Assembly: GCA_021845945.1 (NCBI GenBank)
Contig: JAJZRD010000222.1
Location: 1 to 6,206 of the forward strand
Length of the DNA: 6,206 bases
Origin: Chloroflexota bacterium
GTDB taxonomy: Bacteria > Chloroflexota > UBA6077
Direction of reading: 5' to 3'
Shown: positions 1 to 5,440 of the stretch, in pieces
Layout: each line of letters opens with the position of its first letter
Numbering within the stretch: the stretch's first letter is position 1
Notes under the pieces: generated by a model
Seen by the model: the letters and a program-made list of their open reading frames with translations, nothing else
The model's database searches: none
Told to the model about the DNA's origin: nothing
Position numbers and translations under genes: made by a program

Positions 1-853
1 AGGCGTCGTCGGCGGCCTGGCCCATCTCCTCCAGGGCCGCGTCGACCCGCTCCGGCTCGCCCCGCTTCAGCAGCTCCCTGGTTCCCTGGGCCTTCATGCT
101 CAGGTAGCCCAGCGCCTGGGCGAGGCTATCGTGGATCTCCCGGGCGATCCGATGGCGCTCGTCCAGCGTGGCCAGGTTCTGGGCTCGTTCGTGGAGGAGG
201 CTGTTGGCGATGGCGACGGCGGCGAGGTGGACCATCTGGTCGATTACCCCCCGCTGCCTAGGGTTGTAGGGTCCGGTGTCGCGGGATCCGACGCAGAGGG
301 AGCCCAGCAGCTGGGATCCCATTCTCAAGGGGAGGGCGAGACAGCTGTGGCAGGAGGGGCAGCCCCCTCCCGTCGCCACGGGAAGAGCAACGATCTGCTC
401 CCTCTCCTCGCCCGCCGTCGCCGTTTCCCAGGGGAAGCCGGCGTCGGGCAGGGCCGGCAGCGTTCTGGGGGCCGCCGCCTCTCGCGTCTGAAGGATCAAT
501 TCGCGACGGGCGGCGCCGGCCATAGCGATGCCGAGGCAGTCGGCGTCCAGGGCCTGGCGTCCCCGAAGGAGGATCGAGTTGAGTACGGCCTCCAGGTCCA
601 GGTTGGAGGTGACCTCCATCCCGATTCGGCGGAGCATCTCCGCCTCTCGCTCCCGCCGCTGGGAGTGCTCGATCCGCTGGAACAGCAGTTGGGAGGTGGC
701 GAAGGCAACCAGGAGGACGCCCAACAGCAGCACGGCTTCGTCCTGCCATGGGTGAGTGAAGCCGGCGATCAGCTTGTGGCGGGCGTAGTCGACCAGGATG
801 ATGGCTACAGTCGGTAGGAGGACCGTCCACCATCGGAGGCTCGTGACCCTCAC
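1..853 (-). CDS. GAF-domain sensor histidine kinase, NarL/LiaS type (HisKA_3), 3' end cut by window edge
   Basis: Translating the minus strand from a GTG at 853 gives 284 codons before the left edge. Residues about 8-24 and 40-58 are hydrophobic and read as two membrane segments with a short extracytoplasmic turn. A charged helix (59-75) leads into a GAF domain (about 76-222). A HisKA_3 dimerisation/phosphoacceptor helix follows, with ERHRIAREIHDSLAQALGY and H241 as the expected phosphorylated His. The HATPase domain should lie beyond base 1. In this family the kinase phosphorylates a LuxR/NarL-type response regulator, probably encoded just left of the window (inference). The GAF domain contains C165-P-S-C168-H-S-C171, a possible redox or metal site. 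The start is firm: an in-frame TAG lies at 874-872, and a strong SD (GGAAAGGAG, 868-860) sits 6 nt before the only usable start. It lies 83 bp downstream of the carboxypeptidase gene on the same strand, so it may be co-transcribed or have its own promoter. Confidence 0.9.
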   Translation of the reverse strand, partial: MRVTSLRWWTVLLPTVAIILVDYARHKLIAGFTHPWQDEAVLLLGVLLVAFATSQLLFQRIEHSQRREREAEMLRRIGMEVTSNLDLEAVLNSILLRGRQALDADCLGIAMAGAARRELILQTREAAAPRTLPALPDAGFPWETATAGEEREQIVALPVATGGGCPSCHSCLALPLRMGSQLLGSLCVGSRDTGPYNPRQRGVIDQMVHLAAVAIANSLLHERAQNLATLDERHRIAREIHDSLAQALGYLSMKAQGTRELLKRGEPERVDAALEEMGQAADDA

Positions 854-859
854 AGCCGG

Positions 860-868
860 CTCCTTTCC
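860..868 (-). promoter_or_regulatory. Shine-Dalgarno deciding the GTG start of the histidine kinase
   Basis: Minus-strand GGAAAGGAG followed by a 6-nt spacer and GTG at 853. An in-frame stop at 874-872 excludes any longer N-terminus, so this site fixes the start. Confidence 0.75.
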
Positions 869-906
869 AGGCTAACAGGAGGCGAGACCGCAACTGAGGA
901 CAGTAC

Positions 907-935
907 ACTTAACCGAGTTCAGTAGTATACCTCAA
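907..935 (-). promoter_or_regulatory. Possible weak sigma-70-type promoter for the histidine kinase
   Basis: In the AT-richer gap between carboxypeptidase and kinase, the minus strand has TTGAGG (935-930), a 17-nt spacer, and TTAAGT (912-907). The -35 match is fair (4 of 6) and the -10 match is poor (3 of 6). The support is the correct spacing, the local drop in GC and the position about 54 nt before the GTG. Readthrough from the upstream gene could equally drive the kinase. Confidence 0.22.
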
Positions 936-936
936 A

Positions 937-2094
937 TCACTGGCCGCCGGGCGAGACCGAATCGCCCGGCGGCCAGTCGAAGGAGTTGAAGGCCCAGTTC
1001 AGCAGCAGGGTGCCGTCGGCTTCCGCTCCGTTCTCCGATCTCATGAAGGCCACGTAGACCCGATGGCCGTTCCGCACGGCGGTGGCGACCAGCGCCCTTC
1101 CGGCGTTGTCGGAGAAGCCGGTCTTCACGCCGTCGGCTCCGGGGTAGTCCAGGATCGGGTTCACGTTGTAGATGGTGTAGGAGATGTTGCTCTCCCGAAC
1201 GTCGTAGTGCCTGGTTTCCACCACCTGCCGGAACAAGGGGTACTGCATGGCGTAGCGGGCCATGGTCACCAGGTCTGCCGGGCAGGAGTAGTGGCCTTCC
1301 TCGTCCAGACCGTGCGGGTTGGTGAAGCGAGTGCATCTCAACCCGAGCCACCGGGCCTTGTCGTTCATCATCTTGACGAACTTGGCATCGCTGCCGGCCA
1401 CGTAGCGGGCGATGGCCAAAGCCGCGTCGTTTCCCGATGGGAGCATCAGGCCGTACAGCAGATCCTCGAAGGTCACGTCGAACCAGGGCTCCAGCCCCAT
1501 CAGGCTGCTGCCGTCCATGCTGCTGGCGTCCACGTTCACCGTCACGTGGTCGGAGAGGCTGCCATGCTCGATCCCGAGAGTGGCGGTCATTATCTTGGTC
1601 AGGCTGGCCGGAGCCACCGGCTCGTAGCCGTTTCGCTGAAACAGCACCGCACCGGAATCCCCGTCCACCACGATGACATGATCCGTGCTCGGATCGGGGT
1701 CGGGCGTGCCGGGCATGCGTACCGGTGCCGGGCCGCGATCCTCTACACGGGGCATGACGGCCATCGATAGGGGCCGGATGTCGGGATCGGGTGTCGGCGT
1801 CGGCAGGGGCGTCGCCGTGGGCTCTGCCTGCGGGCGAACCGCCCTCTCCAGGGGCTTGGCAACTTCCGGCACGCTGGGGCCGGTAGCCGGGATGCCGGGG
1901 ACAGGGGGCAGGGCACTGCCCAGGCCTGCCGGGCGGGAAACCAGCACCAGCACTATGGCAGCGGCTGCCAGAAGCGTTGCCGGCAACGTCCACCGATTCA
2001 CGGGCAGCCTGGCTCGGACTCCCTTGGCGCGACGCGGCTGCCCTTCCAGATCGGGTGGAGTGGATTGTGGCTCCGGATCGCGACGTTCCTGCAT
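937..2094 (-). CDS. D-alanyl-D-alanine carboxypeptidase, S11 (PBP5-like) family, membrane-anchored
   Basis: The 385-residue product carries all three S11 active-site motifs in order: S164-L-T-K167, S220-G-N222 and K324-T-G326. S11 enzymes remove the terminal D-Ala from peptidoglycan stem pentapeptides outside the cytoplasmic membrane and so limit cross-linking; some act as sporulation or stress variants. The N-terminus is not a simple cleavable signal. A 34-residue Arg-rich cytoplasmic tail precedes one membrane segment (about 36-53), then a long Pro/Thr-rich linker (about 55-137, with TPLPTPTPDPD) reaches the catalytic domain (about 138-370). The protein stops soon after the catalytic domain, without the usual PBP5 C-terminal beta domain and amphipathic anchor, so the N-terminal helix probably does the tethering. 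The ATG is supported by AAAGGAG (2107-2101) with a 6-nt spacer. The gene begins 18 bp after the upstream secreted-protein gene, so they are almost surely co-transcribed. Its last codons form a strong stem-loop. Confidence 0.93.
   Translation of the reverse strand: MQERRDPEPQSTPPDLEGQPRRAKGVRARLPVNRWTLPATLLAAAAIVLVLVSRPAGLGSALPPVPGIPATGPSVPEVAKPLERAVRPQAEPTATPLPTPTPDPDIRPLSMAVMPRVEDRGPAPVRMPGTPDPDPSTDHVIVVDGDSGAVLFQRNGYEPVAPASLTKIMTATLGIEHGSLSDHVTVNVDASSMDGSSLMGLEPWFDVTFEDLLYGLMLPSGNDAALAIARYVAGSDAKFVKMMNDKARWLGLRCTRFTNPHGLDEEGHYSCPADLVTMARYAMQYPLFRQVVETRHYDVRESNISYTIYNVNPILDYPGADGVKTGFSDNAGRALVATAVRNGHRVYVAFMRSENGAEADGTLLLNWAFNSFDWPPGDSVSPGGQ
940..976 (-). repeat. Perfect 15-bp GC-rich stem-loop inside the 3' end of the carboxypeptidase gene
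   Basis: CTGGCCGCCGGGCGA (940-954), a 7-nt loop (955-961) and TCGCCCGGCGGCCAG (962-976) are perfect reverse complements. The structure overlaps the codons for the last 13 residues (373-385) and ends right at the TGA stop. Only a short weak T stretch (TGATTTG) follows on the minus strand, so it is not a classical intrinsic terminator. It could still pause or terminate polymerase, or protect the mRNA 3' end ahead of the kinase gene. Confidence 0.7.
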
Positions 2095-2112
2095 CGAGGG
2101 CTCCTTTATGCC

Positions 2113-2994
2113 TCACTGGTAGATGACCACCGACGGGGAGGGATTCATTTCCATCACCTGCTGTGGGGTGAACATGCCGGGGTCCTGGTCGTAGAACAGC
2201 TTGATGCCGGAGAACTCCAGCTGCCCCTGGTTCATGATCATGTTCCAGGTATCGTTCTTCAGCCACTGGGCCCCGAAGCCGTCCATGTCCAGCACTACGT
2301 CCAACACCGGGCTGCCCCCAATGTTCTCTTTGTCGGGGAGCATGTTCATGGTGAACTGGTGGACGATCAGCACCTTGGGGGGCAGACCGTTCTGCTGGAT
2401 CAGGTTGGTGAGGTAGTTGACGGCGTAGTTGACCTCGTCGGAGCTCATGTGGCCGATCTCTACCCCGGGCGTCTGGCCTTGCCACATGTCGAACTCGGGA
2501 TCCAGCGCCAGGTAGACGTCCGGCTGCTCCAGCCAGGGCCTCAGGTAATCCAGCTCATCTTGGACCGTGCTGTGGCCTGGCTGCAGGTCCAGCACCAGCT
2601 TGAAGCCGTTGGCTCGGGCCTGCTGCAGCACGTCGTCGATCATCTCCTCGGTCTCCTGCCTGCGCCACTTCCCGTCGTCTCCGGCGCTCCCCTGGGCCAC
2701 CACTGCGATCAGTTCGTAGGCGGGGACGACGTTCTTGCCGGTGAATTGCGCGTAGGCGCCGGCCTGCCGTCGCAGCCTCGCGGCCAGATCATCCCCTGAG
2801 TACTGTCCCAGCACCCCCATGCGAGGGTCATTGGGGTTCCCGTACCAGGTTACCAGCAGGCTGTTGGCCAGTACCGATTGGGTGGCCGGCGATACGCTGG
2901 GCTCCGTCGGCCAGGCATAGGCCGGCGGCACCAGCAGGGCAAAGAGGACGGCCATCGAGACTGCCGCGATCCATCGGGGGGGCTTCTTTTGCAT
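2113..2994 (-). CDS. Secreted protein of unrecognised family, TIM-barrel-like strand pattern
   Basis: The product is 293 residues and I do not recognise the family with certainty. A clear Sec signal peptide spans 1-27 (KKPPR, hydrophobic core, PPAYA then W28). The mature part alternates hydrophobic strands and amphipathic helices in barrel-like order: SLLVTWYGNP (45-54), NVVPAYELIAVVA (88-100), FKLVLDLQPGH (131-141), DVYLALDPEFDM (159-170), PKVLIVHQFTMNML (206-219), LDVVLDMDGFG (231-241), SGIKLFYDQDPGM (262-274) and SVVIYQ at the C-terminus. Asp, Glu and His cluster at strand ends (D136, H141, D165, E167, D169, H212, D236, D238, D269, D271), as in the active centre of a glycoside-hydrolase-like barrel. 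That enzymatic role is inference only. The ATG at 2994 follows AGGGTGG (3008-3002) at 7 nt. It sits between two secreted SxxK serine enzymes on the same strand, so a cell-wall or surface role is likely. A non-catalytic surface protein is the alternative. Confidence 0.88.
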   Translation of the reverse strand: MQKKPPRWIAAVSMAVLFALLVPPAYAWPTEPSVSPATQSVLANSLLVTWYGNPNDPRMGVLGQYSGDDLAARLRRQAGAYAQFTGKNVVPAYELIAVVAQGSAGDDGKWRRQETEEMIDDVLQQARANGFKLVLDLQPGHSTVQDELDYLRPWLEQPDVYLALDPEFDMWQGQTPGVEIGHMSSDEVNYAVNYLTNLIQQNGLPPKVLIVHQFTMNMLPDKENIGGSPVLDVVLDMDGFGAQWLKNDTWNMIMNQGQLEFSGIKLFYDQDPGMFTPQQVMEMNPSPSVVIYQ

Positions 2995-3022
2995 TGGATA
3001 TCCACCCTATGAGTTATCTCAG

Positions 3023-3038
3023 TCCAGGCACACCTGGA
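3023..3038. repeat. Short intergenic stem-loop, 6-bp stem
   Basis: TCCAGG, a CACA loop and CCTGGA form a perfect inverted repeat in the 85-bp gap between the beta-lactamase-like gene and the secreted-protein gene. With no T-tract on either side it is a weak candidate for attenuation or mRNA processing. A second small palindrome, TTGGCGCCAA, lies at 3067-3076 just after the stop of the upstream gene. Confidence 0.35.
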
Positions 3039-3079
3039 GGGGGAAGAGCAGGGTGAGTGCCATGGTTTGGCGCCAACCG

Positions 3080-3925
3080 CTACTCGCCATAATGGGCGTA
3101 AACCATCCGCGAGATCTCGGCCTCGGCTTGAACCTGCTCGGACGTGTCTCCCGACTGGCTCATCACCACGATGACGTAGTTGCCGCTCGGGCCACGAATG
3201 ATCCCGCCGTCGTTCCTCACACCGTCCAGCTCCCCGGTCTTGTGGGCCACCTGCACCCCATCCGGCAGAAGGGCGGGGATGCGGTCGTTGTCGGCTTGCT
3301 GGAGCAGCAAGTCGATCATCTGCCCGCTGGCTGCATCACTGACCAGGGACCTCTCCGCCAGCAGCCGGAAGAAGTGGGTCATGTCGCCAGGGGTGCTCCA
3401 GAAGTCCTGCCCGTCCAGGTAGGTGCTGCTCATGCCCAGCTCTTCCGCGGCCGAGGTTACCTGGCCCCACCCTCCCAGCAGCCGGGTGATGGCCCAGGCC
3501 GAGGCGTTGCTGCTCACGGTGATCATGTTACCCAGGGCGCCGGCCACCGTCATGGTGTCACCCACCGAGAGATCGGTGCTGTCTAGCTGGGCCAAGTCGG
3601 CGTCCTGGATGGTCACCTGATCGTCCATGGATAGACTCCCCCCATCGACGGCCTGGAACACCCGGTACATCACCAGTAGCTTGTACATGCTGGCCGTGGG
3701 GAAGCCGGTGTCGGCGTTGACGAAGGCTGAACGGCCGTCGTTCAGGTTGACGGCCGCGATGCCGTAGCTGGCGTCCAGTCCGGACAGGTAATCGCCTATC
3801 TTGCTCTCCAGCTGAGGGTCGTCCTGCGGGGCGAGGGTCCGGGCTTCTGAGCCGGTAGGGATGCCTCCGGTCAGCAGGGCGAATCCCACCATCAGAGCTA
3901 TCGCCAGACTCCTGAAGTTCGCCAT
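3080..3925 (-). CDS. Secreted class A beta-lactamase-fold serine hydrolase (Beta-lactamase2-like)
   Basis: The 281-residue product has a signal peptide (about 1-28, hydrophobic core SLAIALMVGFALLTG) and a domain of the PF13354 type. Motifs are S79-M-Y-K82 (nucleophile SxxK), V137-S-S-N140 where class A enzymes have SDN, and H228-K-T-G231 followed by ELDGVRNDGG, typical of this family. Where class A beta-lactamases carry the deacylating Glu of ExxLN, the segment TYLDGQDFWSTPGDM (168-182) shows no such motif. The protein may therefore be a slow acyl-enzyme, penicillin-binding or esterase-like hydrolase rather than a true antibiotic-resistance enzyme. It acts outside the cytoplasmic membrane. 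It is the first gene of the probable minus-strand envelope operon; the next gene starts 85 bp downstream. The ATG at 3925 is preceded by AAGGAG (3943-3938) at an unusually long 12-nt spacing, with no alternative start between them. A 12-bp stem-loop lies immediately upstream of that SD. Confidence 0.9.
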   Translation of the reverse strand: MANFRSLAIALMVGFALLTGGIPTGSEARTLAPQDDPQLESKIGDYLSGLDASYGIAAVNLNDGRSAFVNADTGFPTASMYKLLVMYRVFQAVDGGSLSMDDQVTIQDADLAQLDSTDLSVGDTMTVAGALGNMITVSSNASAWAITRLLGGWGQVTSAAEELGMSSTYLDGQDFWSTPGDMTHFFRLLAERSLVSDAASGQMIDLLLQQADNDRIPALLPDGVQVAHKTGELDGVRNDGGIIRGPSGNYVIVVMSQSGDTSEQVQAEAEISRMVYAHYGE

Positions 3926-3937
3926 CTGAACCGTTTT

Positions 3938-3943
3938 CTCCTT
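3938..3943 (-). promoter_or_regulatory. Shine-Dalgarno with unusually long spacer (beta-lactamase-like gene)
   Basis: Minus-strand AAGGAG lies 12 nt before the ATG at 3925. This is longer than the 5-8 nt seen for the other genes here. It begins 7 nt after a strong hairpin, which could affect ribosome access. Confidence 0.55.
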
Positions 3944-3950
3944 CGTTGTG

Positions 3951-3980
3951 GGGCGGCGGCAGGGCTCTCTGCCGCCGCCC
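3951..3980. promoter_or_regulatory. Perfect 12-bp stem-loop in the leader of the beta-lactamase-like gene
   Basis: GGGCGGCGGCAG (3951-3962), loop GGCTCT (3963-3968) and CTGCCGCCGCCC (3969-3980) pair perfectly. On the minus-strand transcript the hairpin ends 7 nt before the SD of the beta-lactamase-like gene. No T-tract follows on either strand, so a leader structure controlling mRNA stability or translation, or a DNA operator palindrome, is more likely than a terminator. The role is inference; the pairing is directly visible. Confidence 0.65.
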
Positions 3981-4056
3981 TCTCAAGTCGTACCCTTGCC
4001 GTAGACTTGCACACTCGATGCCTACCAGCCATTGGCACCTTCCTTGCATCCGGTTG

Positions 4057-4077
4057 CTCTCGGTAAACCCCCGAGAG
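4057..4077. promoter_or_regulatory. 7-bp stem-loop upstream of the S41 gene leader ORF
   Basis: CTCTCGG (4057-4063), a 7-nt loop (4064-4070) and CCGAGAG (4071-4077) pair perfectly. On the plus strand it ends 4 nt before the AGGTGG (4082-4087) that precedes a small ORF. This mirrors the arrangement at the divergent gene. It may be an mRNA leader structure or an operator. Confidence 0.4.
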
Positions 4078-4091
4078 AGTCAGGTGGACCG

Positions 4092-4169
4092 ATGAGCAGG
4101 CCTCCCAGACCGTCGGAGCCGCACGACCGGCGCGGCGGCAACCAGCCGGAACCGAGGGGGCGACGGTGA
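4092..4169 (+). CDS. Possible 25-codon upstream ORF overlapping the S41 start, or its frameshifted N-terminal tail
   Basis: An ATG at 4092, preceded by AGGTGG (4082-4087, 4-nt spacer), opens a 25-residue Pro/Arg-rich frame beginning MSRPPRPSEPHDRRGG and ending at TGA 4167-4169. The stop overlaps the GTG start of the S41 gene by 4 nt, the classic arrangement for translational coupling. The peptide is hydrophilic and resembles the disordered cytoplasmic tails that precede membrane anchors, such as that of the carboxypeptidase here. It could instead be the real N-terminus of the S41 protein displaced by a -1 frameshift, for instance at the G run 4156-4160. A chance ORF is also possible. Confidence 0.35.
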   Translation: MSRPPRPSEPHDRRGGNQPEPRGRR

Positions 4170-5407
4170 CGCGAGCACGCCTTCTGGCGGTAGTCCTGGT
4201 GGTCCTGGTGCTGGTGGGGACCGGCTTCGGGGCGGGCGTGGCTCTGGATCGAGCCGCCATGCTCCCGGGCTCTACCTACCCAGAGCCCACCTCGGTGGTT
4301 CCCACCTTCGGCGTCTTCTGGCAGGCGTGGGACCTGGCGCAGCAGCACTACGTCGACCGGAAGGCGCTCGACCCGACGCAAATGACCTACGGTGCCATCG
4401 AGGGGATGCTGGATTCCCTGGGGGATACCGGCCACACCCGCTTCCTCTCGCCCGAGACGCTGAAGCAGGAGCAGGATGCCCTCTCGGGCCATCTGGAGGG
4501 GATCGGTGCCGAGGTTTCAATCCGCAGCGGCCAGCCTACCATCGTGGCCCCCCTCCCCGGCTCCCCCGCCCAGAAGGCCGGGGTACGGGCCGGGGACGTC
4601 ATCGTCAAGGTGGACGGCAAGGAGGTGACGAACCTCACCGTCGATCAGATCGTGAACCTGGTCCGGGGCCCGGCGGGAAGCACGGTCACTCTGACGGTAG
4701 TGCACAAGGGCGACAGCAATCTCAGCGAGATCACCGTTCGGCGGGCCAAGATCACGGTTCCCAACGTCAACTGGGCGCAGCTGCCGGGCACCACCGTGGC
4801 CCACGTGCAGATCACCCAGTTTGCCGAGAACTGCACCAACGATCTCGTCTCCGCCATGAGGGATGCCCGCTCCCGCGGCGCCAACGCCTTCATCCTGGAT
4901 CTGCGGGACAATCCCGGCGGTCTGAGGGATGAGGCCATCGGGGTGGCGAGCCAGTTCCTTCAGAGCGGGAACGTGCTGATAGAGCAGGATGCCCAGGGGA
5001 ATCGAACCACCTTCCCGGTGAAGTCGGGGGGGATGGCGCTGGACGTTCCGCTGGTGGTGCTGATCGACGAGGGCACGGCCAGCTCCGCCGAGATCGTGGC
5101 CGGTGCTATCCAGGACCAGCACCGCGCCCCGCTGGTAGGAGCCACCACCTTTGGCACCGGAACGGTGCTGAGTCTCTTCGACCTGAGCGATGGCTCGGCC
5201 ATGTTCCTGGGCACGGCGGAGTGGCTCACGCCCAACGGGCGCCAGATCTGGCACCACGGCATCTCGCCGGACATCCCTGTGGTGCTGTCCAACGGGGCGG
5301 TTCCCCTCACCCCCGTGGAGGAGGGCTCCATGACCTCCCAGCAGCTCCAGTCCAGCCAGGATGCCCAGCTGCTGCGGGCCCTCCAGGAGGTGACCAGCCG
5401 GCACTAG
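4166..5407 (+). CDS. PDZ-containing S41 (C-terminal processing) peptidase homologue with degenerate catalytic site
   Basis: The 413-residue product resembles CtpA/CtpB-type proteases, which cleave extracytoplasmic proteins near their C-termini. A membrane anchor spans about 6-27. A helical region follows (48-107, GAIEGMLDSLGDTGHTRFL, the usual S41 N-terminal signature). A PDZ domain lies at about 108-182 (GSPAQKAGVRAGDVIVKVDG), then the S41 core (about 195-372, with LDLRDNPGG at 244-252). The expected nucleophile is present as S306 in TASSAEI. The canonical FGKGTVQ segment instead reads F329-G-T331-G-T-V-L335, so the general-base Lys is Thr and the assisting Gln is Leu. The protein may be inactive, a substrate-binding scaffold, or use altered chemistry. 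GTG 4166 is the only start in frame after the TAA at 4064, preceded by GAGGGGG (4154-4160). It is divergent from the beta-lactamase-like gene and convergent with the methyltransferase gene. Confidence 0.92.
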   Translation: MTRARLLAVVLVVLVLVGTGFGAGVALDRAAMLPGSTYPEPTSVVPTFGVFWQAWDLAQQHYVDRKALDPTQMTYGAIEGMLDSLGDTGHTRFLSPETLKQEQDALSGHLEGIGAEVSIRSGQPTIVAPLPGSPAQKAGVRAGDVIVKVDGKEVTNLTVDQIVNLVRGPAGSTVTLTVVHKGDSNLSEITVRRAKITVPNVNWAQLPGTTVAHVQITQFAENCTNDLVSAMRDARSRGANAFILDLRDNPGGLRDEAIGVASQFLQSGNVLIEQDAQGNRTTFPVKSGGMALDVPLVVLIDEGTASSAEIVAGAIQDQHRAPLVGATTFGTGTVLSLFDLSDGSAMFLGTAEWLTPNGRQIWHHGISPDIPVVLSNGAVPLTPVEEGSMTSQQLQSSQDAQLLRALQEVTSRH

Positions 5408-5411
5408 CGAC

Positions 5412-5432
5412 CGGCAGCCTCCGGCGTTGCCG
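5412..5432. terminator. Candidate bidirectional terminator hairpin between convergent genes
   Basis: CGGCAGCC, loop TCC and GGC-GT-TGCCG form an 8-bp stem with a 2-nt bulge. It lies in the 33-bp gap between the S41 stop (5407) and the methyltransferase stop (5441). The position suits a shared terminator. The lack of a T-tract on either strand keeps confidence low. Confidence 0.33.
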
Positions 5433-5440
5433 TGCTTCCC

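Noticed and set aside
131..817. 228-codon plus-strand open frame opposite the histidine kinase
   Set aside because: It is antisense to a kinase with clear GAF and phosphoacceptor motifs; its composition is low-complexity and it lacks recognisable features.
932..2485. 517-codon minus-strand open frame across the carboxypeptidase and the 3' part of the secreted-protein gene
   Set aside because: It overlaps two well-supported genes in another frame, is rich in Arg, Gly, Pro and His, has no domain motifs, and is a typical shadow frame in GC-rich DNA.
2065..2799. 244-codon plus-strand open frame opposite the secreted-protein gene
   Set aside because: It is antisense to a gene with a signal peptide, Shine-Dalgarno and coherent strand pattern; no independent support.
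3951..3980. Reading this hairpin as an intrinsic terminator
   Set aside because: No T-tract follows on either strand and no gene ends nearby; a leader or operator role fits better.
4517..5404. 295-codon minus-strand open frame opposite the S41 gene
   Set aside because: It is an antisense shadow of the PDZ/S41 coding sequence, with His/Gly/Arg-rich composition and no motif.
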